In this document: piece by piece, positions 33,628-42,351 of the stretch
Numbering within the stretch: the stretch's first letter is position 1
Layout: each line of letters starts with the position of its first letter
Translations under genes and position numbers: made by a program
NCBI RefSeq assembly: GCF_000407185.1
Contig: NZ_KE136481.1
Location: 1,836,136-1,900,135 of the forward strand
Direction of reading: 5' to 3'
Source: Enterococcus malodoratus ATCC 43197
GTDB taxonomy: Bacteria; Bacillota; Bacilli; Lactobacillales; Enterococcaceae
Length of the DNA stretch: 64,000 bases
The notes under the pieces: model-generated
Seen by the model: only the letters and a program-made list of their open reading frames with translations
Told to the model about the DNA's origin: nothing
Databases searched by the model: none

Positions 33628-33817
33628 GTGGTTTTGATTTCTTCAATTCTTCACAAGTATTTACAATAGCTTCTGTTGCCTGCCTCGTTGATATAAACCC
33701 TATGAGATTAAGTTAATTGACTGGTCATTACTTTTATTATTGTCATTTTTAATTAAAAAATTGTTTAAAAATAACTTGCATTTGTTTTGTTTTTCACCTA
33801 AACTTTATATTTAGAGA

Positions 33818-33837
33818 GAATGAGAATCATTATCATT
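33818..33837 (+). promoter_or_regulatory. Fur box
   Basis: GAATGAGAATCATTATCATT matches the GATAATGATAATCATTATC consensus closely (TGAGAATCATTATCA core). It lies 18 bases before the first siderophore-importer gene, so iron-dependent repression is expected. Confidence 0.9.
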
Positions 33838-33854
33838 TATTAAGGGGTGAGTCG

Positions 33855-34802
33855 TTGAGAAGAAAAGGACTTTTTCTTGTTTTGCTTTTATTAAGCGCTC
33901 TCTCTATTTTTATCGGAGTAAAAGATTTGATGGTGCAAGCTCTGCTCCACGGCGATTCGCAGCAATGGCTGATCGTGGCGACCACTCGTCTGCCGCGAAC
34001 AATCAGCTTGATCTTGGCTGGTGCGACGATGAGCATTTGTGGACTGATTATGCAGCATCTCACTCAAAATAAATTTGTTTCACCAACAACTGCCGGGACA
34101 ATGGATAGTGCCCGTCTGGGTATTTTGCTGGTCATGCTTTTCTTGCCTAATGCCTCCACCGCAGCCCGAACGCTTGCGGCGTTTATTTTTGCCTTTTTCG
34201 GGACGATGGTTTTCCTAGGCTTAAGCCGCCTGCTTCCAACGAAGGACCCGATCTTTCTGCCGCTGTTAGGCGTGATGTTCGGCAATATCGTGGGCTCTGT
34301 GGCTACCTTTTTTGCCTATCAATTTCAATTGATTCAAAACATGTCTTCTTGGCTGCAGGGAAATTTTTCCTTAGTCGCAAAAGGCAGCTATGAGCTGCTC
34401 TATCTGACGATCCCGCTATTTTTTATTATTTATTTTTTTGCCTATTTCTTCACAATCGTTGGTTTAGGCGAAGATGTCGCTGTCAACTTGGGTGTCAATT
34501 ATCGCCTGACTCAAACATTAGGCATCGGTTTAGTGGCTGCGGCTAGCGGATTAGTCCTAATTATGGTGGGAACGGTTCCCTTTTTAGGCGTGATCGTACC
34601 GAATATCGTTTCTCTGATCTATGGCGATCACGTAAAACAAAATCTATGGATTACCGCGCTGTGCGGCAGTCTATTTTTAATGGCCTGTGATATTATCTCG
34701 CGGATCGTCATCGCGCCGTATGAGGTGCCGGTCAGCTTGACGGTCGGTATTTTAGGCAGTCTGATCTTTATCTATTTATTGGTTAGGAGGAACCGCGCAT
34801 GA
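33855..34802 (+). CDS. yclN: Siderophore ABC importer permease 1 (YclN-like)
   Basis: A 315-residue FecCD-family permease with 8-10 transmembrane helices. MSICGLIMQHLTQNKFVSPTTAGTMD and SSWLQGNFSLV match Bacillus YclN, part of the petrobactin/catecholate siderophore importer, more closely than FhuB. The start codon is TTG, supported by AAGGGGTGAG 6-8 bases upstream. It is the first gene of a Fur-boxed operon and overlaps the second permease by 4 bases. Confidence 0.92.
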   Translation: MRRKGLFLVLLLLSALSIFIGVKDLMVQALLHGDSQQWLIVATTRLPRTISLILAGATMSICGLIMQHLTQNKFVSPTTAGTMDSARLGILLVMLFLPNASTAARTLAAFIFAFFGTMVFLGLSRLLPTKDPIFLPLLGVMFGNIVGSVATFFAYQFQLIQNMSSWLQGNFSLVAKGSYELLYLTIPLFFIIYFFAYFFTIVGLGEDVAVNLGVNYRLTQTLGIGLVAAASGLVLIMVGTVPFLGVIVPNIVSLIYGDHVKQNLWITALCGSLFLMACDIISRIVIAPYEVPVSLTVGILGSLIFIYLLVRRNRA

Positions 34803-35767
34803 AGTTCTCTCTGCCAAAAAAAGAGCTGCTGCTGATTAGTCTTTCGATCCTGGCACTGCTCCTTTGCGGACTTTATCTGACTTACAACACCTACGGCAAC
34901 ATCCAATTTGCGTTGATGCTGCGAGGGAAAAAAGTAGCTGCCTTCGTGCTGGTCGCCTTGGCAACGGGGATGGCGACAGTCAGTTTCCAAACCATGACCC
35001 AAAACCAATTTTTGACGCCAAACATTCTCGGCTTAGACTCCATGTATGTGCTGATTCAAACGATTTTATTTTTTGTCATAGGCGGAGTCAACATGCTGTC
35101 GCAGGAACAGACTTCGATCTTTTTGCTCAGCATTCTATTGATGGCCTTATCGAGTTTGCTATTAGCCAAGGTTTTACTAAAAAGGCGGCAAAATGATCGA
35201 TTTATTCTGCTGATGCTGGGAATGATCTTCGGGACCCTATTCAGCAGCACCAGCAACTTTTTGCAAGTCATGATGGACCCGAATGAATATGATTTGCTGC
35301 AGGGGCGGCTTTTTGCCAGCTTCAGCAATATCAACACTACCCATTTAGGATTGGCTGCCGGAATTATTTTACTAGGCTCCTTCATTTTATTCGCGGTCAA
35401 TCGCTATTTAGATGTTTTGCATCTAGGTGGGGATCAAGCGACGAACTTAGGTATTTCGCTGAATACGTTCCAGATCCTTCTGCTTTTTTTAGTCAGTCTG
35501 CTGACCGGAACAGCGACCGCACTAGTCGGTCCGATCACCTTCTTAGGATTTATCGTTGCGAATATCAGTTACCAGCTGATGCCGACCTATCGCCACAGCT
35601 ATTTATTTCCAACCGCGATCTTGCTGGGCATTATCTTTTTAGTCGGCAGTCAATTTTTAGTCGAACAAGTTTTCCATTTAAAGACTACGGTCAGCGTCGT
35701 TACTCAGTTTGTCGGTGGTCTGTACTTTATCGGGAAAATTATTTATGAAAGGAGGCGGCAAAGATGA
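34799..35767 (+). CDS. yclO: Siderophore ABC importer permease 2 (YclO-like)
   Basis: A 322-residue second FecCD permease that would form the membrane channel with YclN. Recognisable segments are MATVSFQTMTQNQFLTPNIL, DLLQGRLFASFSNINTTHLG and the C-terminal GPITFLGFIVANISYQLM, which contacts the ATPase. It overlaps the genes on both sides by 4 bases each, showing tight translational coupling. Confidence 0.92.
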   Translation: MKFSLPKKELLLISLSILALLLCGLYLTYNTYGNIQFALMLRGKKVAAFVLVALATGMATVSFQTMTQNQFLTPNILGLDSMYVLIQTILFFVIGGVNMLSQEQTSIFLLSILLMALSSLLLAKVLLKRRQNDRFILLMLGMIFGTLFSSTSNFLQVMMDPNEYDLLQGRLFASFSNINTTHLGLAAGIILLGSFILFAVNRYLDVLHLGGDQATNLGISLNTFQILLLFLVSLLTGTATALVGPITFLGFIVANISYQLMPTYRHSYLFPTAILLGIIFLVGSQFLVEQVFHLKTTVSVVTQFVGGLYFIGKIIYERRRQR

Positions 35768-36522
35768 TCGATCTCAAAGAGGTCTCAAAAAAATACGGTG
35801 CAAAGAAGGTCGTTTCCGAAGTCTGTTTGCCAATCAAGGAGGAGCAGCTGACCGCGTTTATCGGACCAAACGGCGCAGGAAAAAGTACCCTGTTGTCGAT
35901 GATCAGCCGCTTGATCACAATCGACGCGGGACAGATTTATCTCGATCACAACGAGGTCAAGGCTTGGCGTTCTAATGAACTAGCCAAAAAATTATCGATC
36001 TTAAAGCAAAGCAACGGCGTGAATCTGCGAATTACGGTTCGTGAGCTGGTCAGCTTTGGACGTTTTCCATATTCGAAAGGCCGTTTGACCAGCATGGATC
36101 AAGACTTGATCGACTATGCGCTAGAGAAGCTTGGATTAGTGGAAATGGCGGAAGATCAAATCGATACCTTATCTGGCGGTCAATTGCAGCGGGCATATAT
36201 CGCGATGATCTTAGCGCAGGACACCGACTATATCCTATTGGATGAACCGCTGAATAATTTGGATATGAATCATTCGGTACAGCTGATGCAGACTCTGCGC
36301 CGCTTGGTCGAAGAAGAACATAAAACGATTCTTCTAGTCATTCACGATATCAATTTCGCGGCAAGCTACGCGGACGAGATCGTTGCGATGAAAGCCGGAC
36401 AGATTTTCGCTCACGGAACAACGAATGAGATGATCCAGCCGCAGATATTGAACGCGCTATACGAAATGGATATCAAAATTTGCGAACTAGACGGCAAACG
36501 ATTTTGTATGTATTTCAATTAA
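35764..36522 (+). CDS. yclP: Siderophore ABC importer ATP-binding protein (YclP-like)
   Basis: A 252-residue ATPase of the FepC/FhuC group. Walker A is GPNGAGKSTLLSM, the Q-loop SILKQSNGVN, the signature TLSGGQLQRAYIAMIL, Walker B YILLDEPLNNLDM and the H-loop LVIHDINFA. It energises the two FecCD permeases. The gene start overlaps yclO by 4 bases. Confidence 0.94.
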   Translation: MIDLKEVSKKYGAKKVVSEVCLPIKEEQLTAFIGPNGAGKSTLLSMISRLITIDAGQIYLDHNEVKAWRSNELAKKLSILKQSNGVNLRITVRELVSFGRFPYSKGRLTSMDQDLIDYALEKLGLVEMAEDQIDTLSGGQLQRAYIAMILAQDTDYILLDEPLNNLDMNHSVQLMQTLRRLVEEEHKTILLVIHDINFAASYADEIVAMKAGQIFAHGTTNEMIQPQILNALYEMDIKICELDGKRFCMYFN

Positions 36523-36579
36523 AAACAGGTATTTAGCCTCAAAATGAAGGCTTTAATTATAAATTAGGGGGAATTAGGA

Positions 36580-37545
36580 ATGAAAAAATATATAGTAGGC
36601 TTATCGCTGGTTTTACTTGGTTTAGGATTGGCCGGCTGCGGTTCAACGACGAATGAAAGCAGCAGTGATTCATCCGGCAAAGCGGCAACAAGCAGCACCG
36701 TTAAGGATGAAACACTCGAAGTGAAGGACTCCAACGGCAAGGTGACCGTACCAAAGAATCCGAAGAAGGTCGTCGTTTTCGATAATGGTTCTTTGGATAC
36801 CTTGGATGCTTTAGGGGTTGGTGATACAATCGTCGGCGCAGCAACGGATAACTTGCCCGCTTATCTAAAAGAATACAAAAAAGTAGACTCCGCTGGCGGA
36901 ATCAAAGAACCGGATCTAGAAAAGATCAATCAAATGAAACCAGATTTGATCATTATTTCCGGTCGTCAAAGCGATTTTCTAGATCAATTAAAAGAGATCG
37001 CACCAACGATGTACCTAGCAGTAGATACTTCAAATACATGGAACTCAATCAAACAAAATGTTGAAACACTAGGCCAAATCTTCGGCAAAGAAAAAGCAGC
37101 TAAAAAGCAATTAGCCGAATTAGAGACCAGCATCAAAGAAACCAAAGCAAAAGCGGAAGAAAGCAAAGACAAAGCTTTGACTGTCTTGGTCAATGAGGGA
37201 CAATTGTCTACGTATGGCAAAGATTCACGCTTCGGAATCGTTTATGATACCTTTGGTTTTGCGGAATCCGATGATGCCATCAAGGCCTCTACCCATGGTC
37301 AAAGTGTTTCTTATGAATATGTTTTAGATAAAAATCCGGATGTTCTCTTCGTAGTCGATCGGACGAAAGCAATCGGCGGAGACGACAGCAACAACAATGT
37401 TGCCGACAATGAGTTAGTCGCTCAAACGACTGCCGGCAAAAACAAAAAGGTCATCTCGCTGCAGCCAGATGTTTGGTACCTAAGCGGCGGCGGATTAGAA
37501 TCCGTTAAAATGATGCTGGATGACGTCAACAAAGCCTTTGAATAA
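36580..37545 (+). CDS. yclQ: Siderophore-binding lipoprotein (YclQ-like)
   Basis: A 321-residue substrate-binding protein. A lipoprotein signal with lipobox LAGC (Cys at about residue 20) is followed by a Ser/Thr-rich linker. The type III periplasmic-binding fold is shown by VPKNPKKVVVFDNGSLDTLDALG, KPDLIIISGRQSDFL and LDKNPDVLFVVDR. It is closest to the FatB/CeuE/YclQ catecholate-siderophore group. It lies 57 bp after yclP; a small AGCCT/AGGCT hairpin there could adjust its level relative to the other subunits. Confidence 0.93.
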   Translation: MKKYIVGLSLVLLGLGLAGCGSTTNESSSDSSGKAATSSTVKDETLEVKDSNGKVTVPKNPKKVVVFDNGSLDTLDALGVGDTIVGAATDNLPAYLKEYKKVDSAGGIKEPDLEKINQMKPDLIIISGRQSDFLDQLKEIAPTMYLAVDTSNTWNSIKQNVETLGQIFGKEKAAKKQLAELETSIKETKAKAEESKDKALTVLVNEGQLSTYGKDSRFGIVYDTFGFAESDDAIKASTHGQSVSYEYVLDKNPDVLFVVDRTKAIGGDDSNNNVADNELVAQTTAGKNKKVISLQPDVWYLSGGGLESVKMMLDDVNKAFE

Positions 37546-37548
37546 TAG

Positions 37549-37584
37549 AAAAAAGCCTTGATCTCAAATTGATCAAGGTTTTTT
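37549..37584. terminator. Bidirectional terminator after the siderophore operon
   Basis: AAAAAAGCCTTGATC / GATCAAGGTTTTTT stem with a 7-base loop. The A-rich left arm also serves the convergent gene. Confidence 0.93.
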
Positions 37585-37595
37585 CTTTCGTTCGA

Positions 37596-38246
37596 CTAAT
37601 TTAACGCAAAATACAAAGGCGCAAGTTCCTTCATTGTCTGTCGTATGACTTGTTCCGTATTTGATATGCTGGTTTCTTTGAAAAATAATTTTCCCAATTG
37701 AAAACTGCGACCCTGCATCGCCTTCATCAGCTTTTCTGGCTGTGCATCATCTGCCAGAAATTCAGCCAGCGGAAGATGGTCCGCTAATTCATGTTCGACC
37801 TGCGGCCAGATATAGTAATCCTTGATATCTTTACCCTTACGCCACTCATTTAGCATGGCCAACAGGGTATTATACTCCGTTAAACTTCCTGCTCGTTCTT
37901 CGCTTTTATAATGCTGAAACATCAAATACACTTGAAGCTGCTTCTTGTTCAGCAGCACCGCCAGACAGGCATTTTGATTCTCATGCTGCGGATCACGATA
38001 GGCACTCCAAAAATGATTGCGCAAATTCCAGCCGTTGGTCCAGCTTTCAATCTTTGGTTTTTCCATCCGATATTCTTTCGGCAGCGACTTTGCAACCGCT
38101 TGCTGCAACGCTTTCCACTTTTGCCAGTGCGCTTGATAGTCTTGCTTAATCTGTTCGATTTCTTCACTGGAATACTGTTCCTTTAATTGCTTAAAGGCAA
38201 ATGGCTTCCGATCAAACAATTGGAAATCATCGCTTGTTACTTCCAT
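37596..38246 (-). CDS. HI_0552-family-like protein
   Basis: A 216-residue soluble protein. The opening FQLFDRKPFAFKQLKEQYS, the central ESWTNGWNLRNHFWSAYRD and NACLAVLLNKKQLQVYLMFQHYKSE suggest the HI_0552 family (PF10786), whose function is not established. I am only moderately sure of the family. The ATG at 38246 with GAGGCGAGG upstream is preferred over an in-frame start 18 bases earlier. It is monocistronic. Confidence 0.6.
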   Translation of the reverse strand: MEVTSDDFQLFDRKPFAFKQLKEQYSSEEIEQIKQDYQAHWQKWKALQQAVAKSLPKEYRMEKPKIESWTNGWNLRNHFWSAYRDPQHENQNACLAVLLNKKQLQVYLMFQHYKSEERAGSLTEYNTLLAMLNEWRKGKDIKDYYIWPQVEHELADHLPLAEFLADDAQPEKLMKAMQGRSFQLGKLFFKETSISNTEQVIRQTMKELAPLYFALN

Positions 38247-38320
38247 AACCTCGCCTCTTCTCATTCACTCGTTCTTATTGTAATCAGCTATTATGATTTA
38301 TTCAAACGAAGTCCCTCTAC

Positions 38321-38354
38321 AAAAAGACACCTTCTCGTTGGAAGAAGGTGTCTC
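38321..38354 (-). terminator. Terminator of arr
   Basis: Minus-strand AGACACCTTCT / AGAAGGTGTCT stem followed by TTTTTG. Confidence 0.88.
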
Positions 38355-38371
38355 GAAATCAATTAAATTTC

Positions 38372-38782
38372 CTATTCGTTGATGGCCTCGATTCCTTGCT
38401 GCTTCATCTTTTCGAGATGCTCCAGCATCGTTTGCACCTGTTCCAACGAATGTCCCTTCCAGTTCGGTACTTCACCGACTATTTTCAGTGGCTGCCGCGT
38501 TCGATACGACCGCGTAGGATTGCCAGGAAATTTTTTATCCGTCAAGTTAGGATCATTTTCGAAGGTTCCTGTCGGTTCGACTTGATAGATTCGCTGCGGC
38601 TTGTCTCCTAATGCTAATTCTGCGCCCCAGATCGCTGCCTCCAATGTCGCCGAAAAATAAACAAAATTCGCTTTGGCTTGTTTGCCATAATTGGAATTTT
38701 TGCCCGCTTCAAGCAAATCCCCTGCGTTCAACTCAGCTTTTGTCCCGTGGTAGAACGGGCCCTCATCCAATACTTCCTTCAT
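38372..38782 (-). CDS. arr: NAD(+)--rifampin ADP-ribosyltransferase (Arr)
   Basis: A 136-residue small ADP-ribosyltransferase that inactivates rifamycins by ADP-ribosylation. The family blocks can be read in order: GPFYHGTKAELNAGDLLEAG, SNYGKQAKANFVYFSATLEA, AIWGAELALG, IYQVEPTGTFENDPNLTDKK, FPGNPTRSYRTRQPL and IVGEVPNWKGH. Length is normal for Arr. The ATG follows GGAGTGATTCG. It is a single gene with a terminator. No resistance cassette, integron or transposase lies nearby, so it looks like a resident chromosomal copy; activity on rifampicin is inferred from homology. Confidence 0.92.
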   Translation of the reverse strand: MKEVLDEGPFYHGTKAELNAGDLLEAGKNSNYGKQAKANFVYFSATLEAAIWGAELALGDKPQRIYQVEPTGTFENDPNLTDKKFPGNPTRSYRTRQPLKIVGEVPNWKGHSLEQVQTMLEHLEKMKQQGIEAINE

Positions 38783-38847
38783 CGAATCACTCCATTACCG
38801 TTTTTCTGTAACTGAGTAGTCTAACAGCAACCATGCTGCATGTAAAA

Positions 38848-39771
38848 TTATTCGGTCGGTTTCACTTCCGACAGCTGCTCCGCAAACTGCCACGTCTCAC
38901 CATTATCGGAAGAACGATACAGGCAGGCGAACATCTTGCCCTGATCAATGCCGCTCATTTTTAACAAATAGAATTTGGTTTCCAGTTGATTGGTGCTGAC
39001 TTGCGTGACTTCGTTCGGCGATTGGAAAAGATCCAAGCCGCCAGTCTGATAATCCGCTGGGATCGTCACCACCGCTTCTTTGAAGGAGCCGCTGCTGTTA
39101 TTGGTGTAATACAGATTTTCTCTTGTTGAAACAAAGCCTAATGTCGGATTCACGAAGCTGACATTTTGCACCGGTTGGCCGATCGTCGTTCCGTTATTTC
39201 TGTGCCACGTTTTTCCATGATCATTGGTCTGAAAAATCTCCAACCCTTCTGAAGAGACCTCCGGTGAGGCGCTGGAATAAACCAATACTCCGCTGCCATC
39301 AGCGAAAAACTGCGCCTTGCGGTAACGAATTCGTTGAGCCGTATCGGAAACGAGCGATTTTTGCCAAGTCTTGCCATTGTCTGTGGAGAATAAGAAAAAC
39401 AGCTCCTTTTGATTCTCAGAATAAATAAACCAAGAGAATTCTTTCGAAATACTGTAAGTTTTATCCATCCAATACCCCATTGGAATTTCGCCGTTGGTCA
39501 GCAGATAACTGCCTGATCGCAGCCATTCCGGTTTCAATGGAACAAATGACCAATTTGTTCCGCCATTGGTCGTCAGGTAAAGTTCCTGCGTCTGTTGATT
39601 CAAATCCAACTGGTTCGTTTGATTTGCTTTCATATCCGGAGCCGTTCCTTGCTGCGCTAACAACTCATCACTCGTCAACGGTGTAGCTTCACTTGAAGGG
39701 GTCGAATGTGCAGGCTCAGAATTACCGCCATAAAGATTTTGCTGCCGGGTCATTCCATCATAAACAAACAC
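38848..39771 (-). CDS. YCF48/BNR-repeat protein
   Basis: A beta-propeller-type protein of 301-307 residues. It has four or more Asp-box/BNR-like motifs: TTNGGTNWSF, STDNGKTWQKS, TNDHGKTWHRN and SSDNGETWQFA. The N-terminus is a polar Ser/Thr linker (NSEPAHSTPSSEATPLTSDE), which suggests an exported protein, yet no signal peptide is encoded after the possible starts. The start may be GTG 39771, with GGAG 8 bases upstream. Alternatively it is ATG 39753, which overlaps the upstream stop as ATGA. Function unknown; it is coupled to the membrane protein upstream. Confidence 0.7.
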   Translation of the reverse strand: MFVYDGMTRQQNLYGGNSEPAHSTPSSEATPLTSDELLAQQGTAPDMKANQTNQLDLNQQTQELYLTTNGGTNWSFVPLKPEWLRSGSYLLTNGEIPMGYWMDKTYSISKEFSWFIYSENQKELFFLFSTDNGKTWQKSLVSDTAQRIRYRKAQFFADGSGVLVYSSASPEVSSEGLEIFQTNDHGKTWHRNNGTTIGQPVQNVSFVNPTLGFVSTRENLYYTNNSSGSFKEAVVTIPADYQTGGLDLFQSPNEVTQVSTNQLETKFYLLKMSGIDQGKMFACLYRSSDNGETWQFAEQLSEVKPTE

Positions 39772-40334
39772 TCCGACCGCTCCGGCAAAACTGGCGGTTC
39801 CCCATTTAAGACAAACAACTGAGTACCAGAAAAGCCCCTGAACTCTTGGCGAATGCCTAAATAAATCGTGGCACCGTCAAAAGTCGTGGTCAACTCGATA
39901 CAATCCATTTTCAGCAAACGAATCTTCGGTTTTCGCGCTTCCTCCGCTAGATAATAGGCGTCGCGATCCTGATAAACCACTGGATACTTGGCAGCCTTCT
40001 TAACCGCTCGTTCCAAAAATCGTTGAAACGAGCGCCGCAATCGAATTCCTTGAATCCCATTCACGATGAAGAAAATGACTACCGCCGCAACACTGATCAT
40101 GCCCAGCACGAGAGAAAAATGATAAAAGTCCCGCAACCAATACCCGGTATCAAAAGAGCGTACGCGCATTTCTAACCGTTGATAAACAAAACTTCCGATG
40201 CCGAAAAACAGCACACATGCGACGATCAAAAATAGAAAGGCCGCAACCAAGTTCTTTCGCCGATTTTTCTGCACTCTTTTATAAATCGGCTCTGCCGCCG
40301 AAAGCAATTCGATGATTAATAACTCCTGATCCAT
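39750..40334 (-). CDS. Membrane protein with C-terminal YcxB-like domain
   Basis: A 194-residue protein with two transmembrane helices (about residues 27-48 and 72-92) and a cytoplasmic C-terminal domain (VYQDRDAYYLAEEARKPKIR, DCIELTTTFDGATIYLG). That domain resembles the YcxB-like/PH-type tail of small Firmicute membrane proteins; the assignment is tentative. The ATG at 40334 follows AGGAGAAATT; a longer in-frame reading would start in an unlikely AT-rich region. It overlaps the BNR-repeat gene and is probably functionally linked to it. Confidence 0.6.
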   Translation of the reverse strand: MDQELLIIELLSAAEPIYKRVQKNRRKNLVAAFLFLIVACVLFFGIGSFVYQRLEMRVRSFDTGYWLRDFYHFSLVLGMISVAAVVIFFIVNGIQGIRLRRSFQRFLERAVKKAAKYPVVYQDRDAYYLAEEARKPKIRLLKMDCIELTTTFDGATIYLGIRQEFRGFSGTQLFVLNGEPPVLPERSECLFMME

Positions 40335-40482
40335 AATTTCTCCTGTCAAATAGCCCATTTCACTCATTATCTGCCATAACACAACCAATGAACAGGAATT
40401 TTTTGCAAAAAAATTTATAAAAAATGAATAACAAAATCGCATCAATATTGAAGTTTTGTACAAAAGTTAGGCAATTTCCCCC

Positions 40483-40519
40483 GAAAAAAAAAGCCTAGAG
40501 AATTTCTCTAAGACTTTTT
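40483..40519 (-). terminator. Terminator of the TauE/SafE gene
   Basis: Minus-strand AGTCTTAGAGA / TCTCTAGGCT stem followed by nine Ts. It overlaps the last codons of the gene. Confidence 0.85.
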
Positions 40520-41398
40520 CAAATTACCTGAAAATTCGTGCATCCCTTTACGGATATAAGTGAAGCCTGAATAAAGAACCACTGCGATCACGACCCAAGT
40601 CAATACGTTCATGTTTAAGCCAGTAACGAAGCGGGTTGCAACGATCACTCCAAGAATCCCGCCGACTGTAATCGCCAAGCTGACTTTCCGAGAATAATCG
40701 CCAGATTTAATGAAGTTTGTTCCAGCAACCGGCATCAGACCGGCACATGAAGCCATCATGATGGGAAAAGCGACCAAAGGACTCAGACCTAACATGTAAA
40801 CCATCGCCATACAAGGCGCATATAGCCCAACACCGATCGTCATCAAAGCCCCCAAAATAAAGTTGCCGACGATACCGATGATCAATTTTATTCCAGTCAA
40901 ACTAGTTAAATGATTGCCCGTTCCCAATAGATCAAGTAAGCCCAATTGTTTCAATGCCATCAGTGCCGCAGTGATGATCAATGCGATCCCCATGTAAAAT
41001 TGCACTTTTTTCTCAGGCAGTTTGCTGACCGTTTTTGATCCGATGTATGAACCCACGATCGCTGCGAGTACTAATGAGAATAGTGTTAACGGTGCTACTT
41101 TTACTACTGTGATAAAAATAAATGCTTCAATAATTACCGGAACCGTGTGTGAAACATTCAACGTTCCTGGCAATTGACGGTCGTTGTCTAATTGTTTAGT
41201 CGTTTCTAACAACATCGTCGTCGGCGCAAAGCTCCCGATCCCCAACGTATCCATCGCGTCTGTAATAAAACCAATCACACCAGAAACAAGAAAGTTCCCG
41301 CCGCCCCAGTTTCCGCGTTCTGCGATCAAATCGCGAACAAAATAAAAAAGATAATAAACCAATAGAACCGCTAGCAGTCCCAACAAAATTTGTACCAT
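40508..41398 (-). CDS. TSUP (TauE/SafE) family anion exporter
   Basis: A 296-residue membrane protein with about eight transmembrane helices in two repeats. Typical family segments are GFITDAMDTLGIGSFAPTTM near the N-terminus and GALMTIGVGLYAPCMAMVY in the C-half. The family exports sulfite, sulfonates or other organic anions; the substrate here is unknown. AGGAGAAAAAG lies just before the ATG. It is monocistronic. Confidence 0.88.
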   Translation of the reverse strand: MVQILLGLLAVLLVYYLFYFVRDLIAERGNWGGGNFLVSGVIGFITDAMDTLGIGSFAPTTMLLETTKQLDNDRQLPGTLNVSHTVPVIIEAFIFITVVKVAPLTLFSLVLAAIVGSYIGSKTVSKLPEKKVQFYMGIALIITAALMALKQLGLLDLLGTGNHLTSLTGIKLIIGIVGNFILGALMTIGVGLYAPCMAMVYMLGLSPLVAFPIMMASCAGLMPVAGTNFIKSGDYSRKVSLAITVGGILGVIVATRFVTGLNMNVLTWVVIAVVLYSGFTYIRKGMHEFSGNLKKS

Positions 41399-41551
41399 AC
41401 TTTTTCTCCTCTAAATAAATTAATCAATGAAAGCTCTTTTTCCTTTTAAGATAATACAACAATTCACAAGTATTTTGACTTAAATCCACTAACAGTTTGA
41501 TGATAGCCGTCCAATAATCATTAGAGGATTCTATGAGTTTTCTCCAAAAGC

Positions 41552-41582
41552 AAAAAAATAACCTTCAATTACTTGAAGGTCA
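41552..41582 (-). terminator. Terminator of the VOC/DUF1801 pair
   Basis: ACCTTCAA / TTGAAGGT stem followed on the minus strand by a T-run (TTATTTTTTTG). Confidence 0.82.
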
Positions 41583-41945
41583 TTCACTCAAAACAAAATA
41601 ATTATTTTCGGGATCCGCGAAATTAAACAGCCGTTTCCCGCCTTGCTCCATAATCGGATTGACTTTAGGACTAAGCTTTTGCAGCTGCTCATGATATTGC
41701 TCTAAGTCCGAAACCTTCAATAATAGTGAAGGGAAATTATCCACCACTTCTGGAGAAACACGTTTAATAAAATTACGATCAAACAAAACCATCTGCACTG
41801 AATCAAATAACTCAACTGTGACTTGCAGCGATTCATCCGGCATCGTTTGCTGAGAGACGATCTTTCCGCCTAATCCTTCTTGCCAAAAGGCCGCTGAACC
41901 GGCGACATCATCGACATACAGCATGATCTCAATCCCTTTAAGCAT
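41580..41945 (-). CDS. VOC family (glyoxalase-like) protein
   Basis: A 121-residue vicinal-oxygen-chelate fold protein. It has a single babab module pair, with MLYVDDVAGSAAFWQEGLGGKI at the start and RLFNFADPENNYFVLSE at the end. Metal-ligand His residues typical of glyoxalase I are not evident; the PhnB/bleomycin-resistance-like subgroup is more likely. It overlaps the upstream DUF1801 gene by 8 bases. Confidence 0.82.
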   Translation of the reverse strand: MLKGIEIMLYVDDVAGSAAFWQEGLGGKIVSQQTMPDESLQVTVELFDSVQMVLFDRNFIKRVSPEVVDNFPSLLLKVSDLEQYHEQLQKLSPKVNPIMEQGGKRLFNFADPENNYFVLSE

Positions 41946-42288
41946 TTTTCTCCACCACCTCGTTCAGACGAAAACGAACCATCTCTTTGATCAAGTCGAC
42001 CGGTAGTTCTTTCTTATAAGGAATCTGCAAGGCGCCTTTTGAGGTTTTATACTCTTTCAATTGTTCATGGAAAGCAGTCATCGCACTCGGAGTTGGATAA
42101 AAACCTAAATGTTTCTTCATCGCGCCAAAGTGAACTAGATTCTCCGTTAAATAAAATGTCGGCATTCCGTATGAAAGTTTTTCCGTTGTTTCTACCGGGA
42201 CCATTTCTTTGATGACTTGATAAATTTCTTTCAACATTGGCTGCTGGTCTTTTTCAGCCTCGTTGATATATTGTTCGATCGGTGACAT
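41938..42288 (-). CDS. DUF1801 / YdhG-like protein
   Basis: A 116-residue protein of the DUF1801 family (frataxin-like fold, sometimes called iron-chaperone-like). Typical parts are MLKEIYQVIKEMVPVETTEKLSYGMPTFYL, VHFGAMKKHLGFYPTPSAM and GALQIPYKKELPVDLIKEMVRFR. Function is unproven. It is the first gene of a two-gene unit with the VOC protein. The ribosome binding site is weak (GGGTGTGAAGCG). Confidence 0.85.
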   Translation of the reverse strand: MSPIEQYINEAEKDQQPMLKEIYQVIKEMVPVETTEKLSYGMPTFYLTENLVHFGAMKKHLGFYPTPSAMTAFHEQLKEYKTSKGALQIPYKKELPVDLIKEMVRFRLNEVVEKNA

Positions 42289-42351
42289 CGCTTCACACCC
42301 TTTTTTCTTTTTAGTCTAGCGGAAATCACTGAAAAGGTATACAAACTTGCT

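Noticed and set aside
36530-36556. Small hairpin between yclP and yclQ
   Set aside because: Only five base pairs; noted as a possible expression tuner but not supported as a separate terminator.
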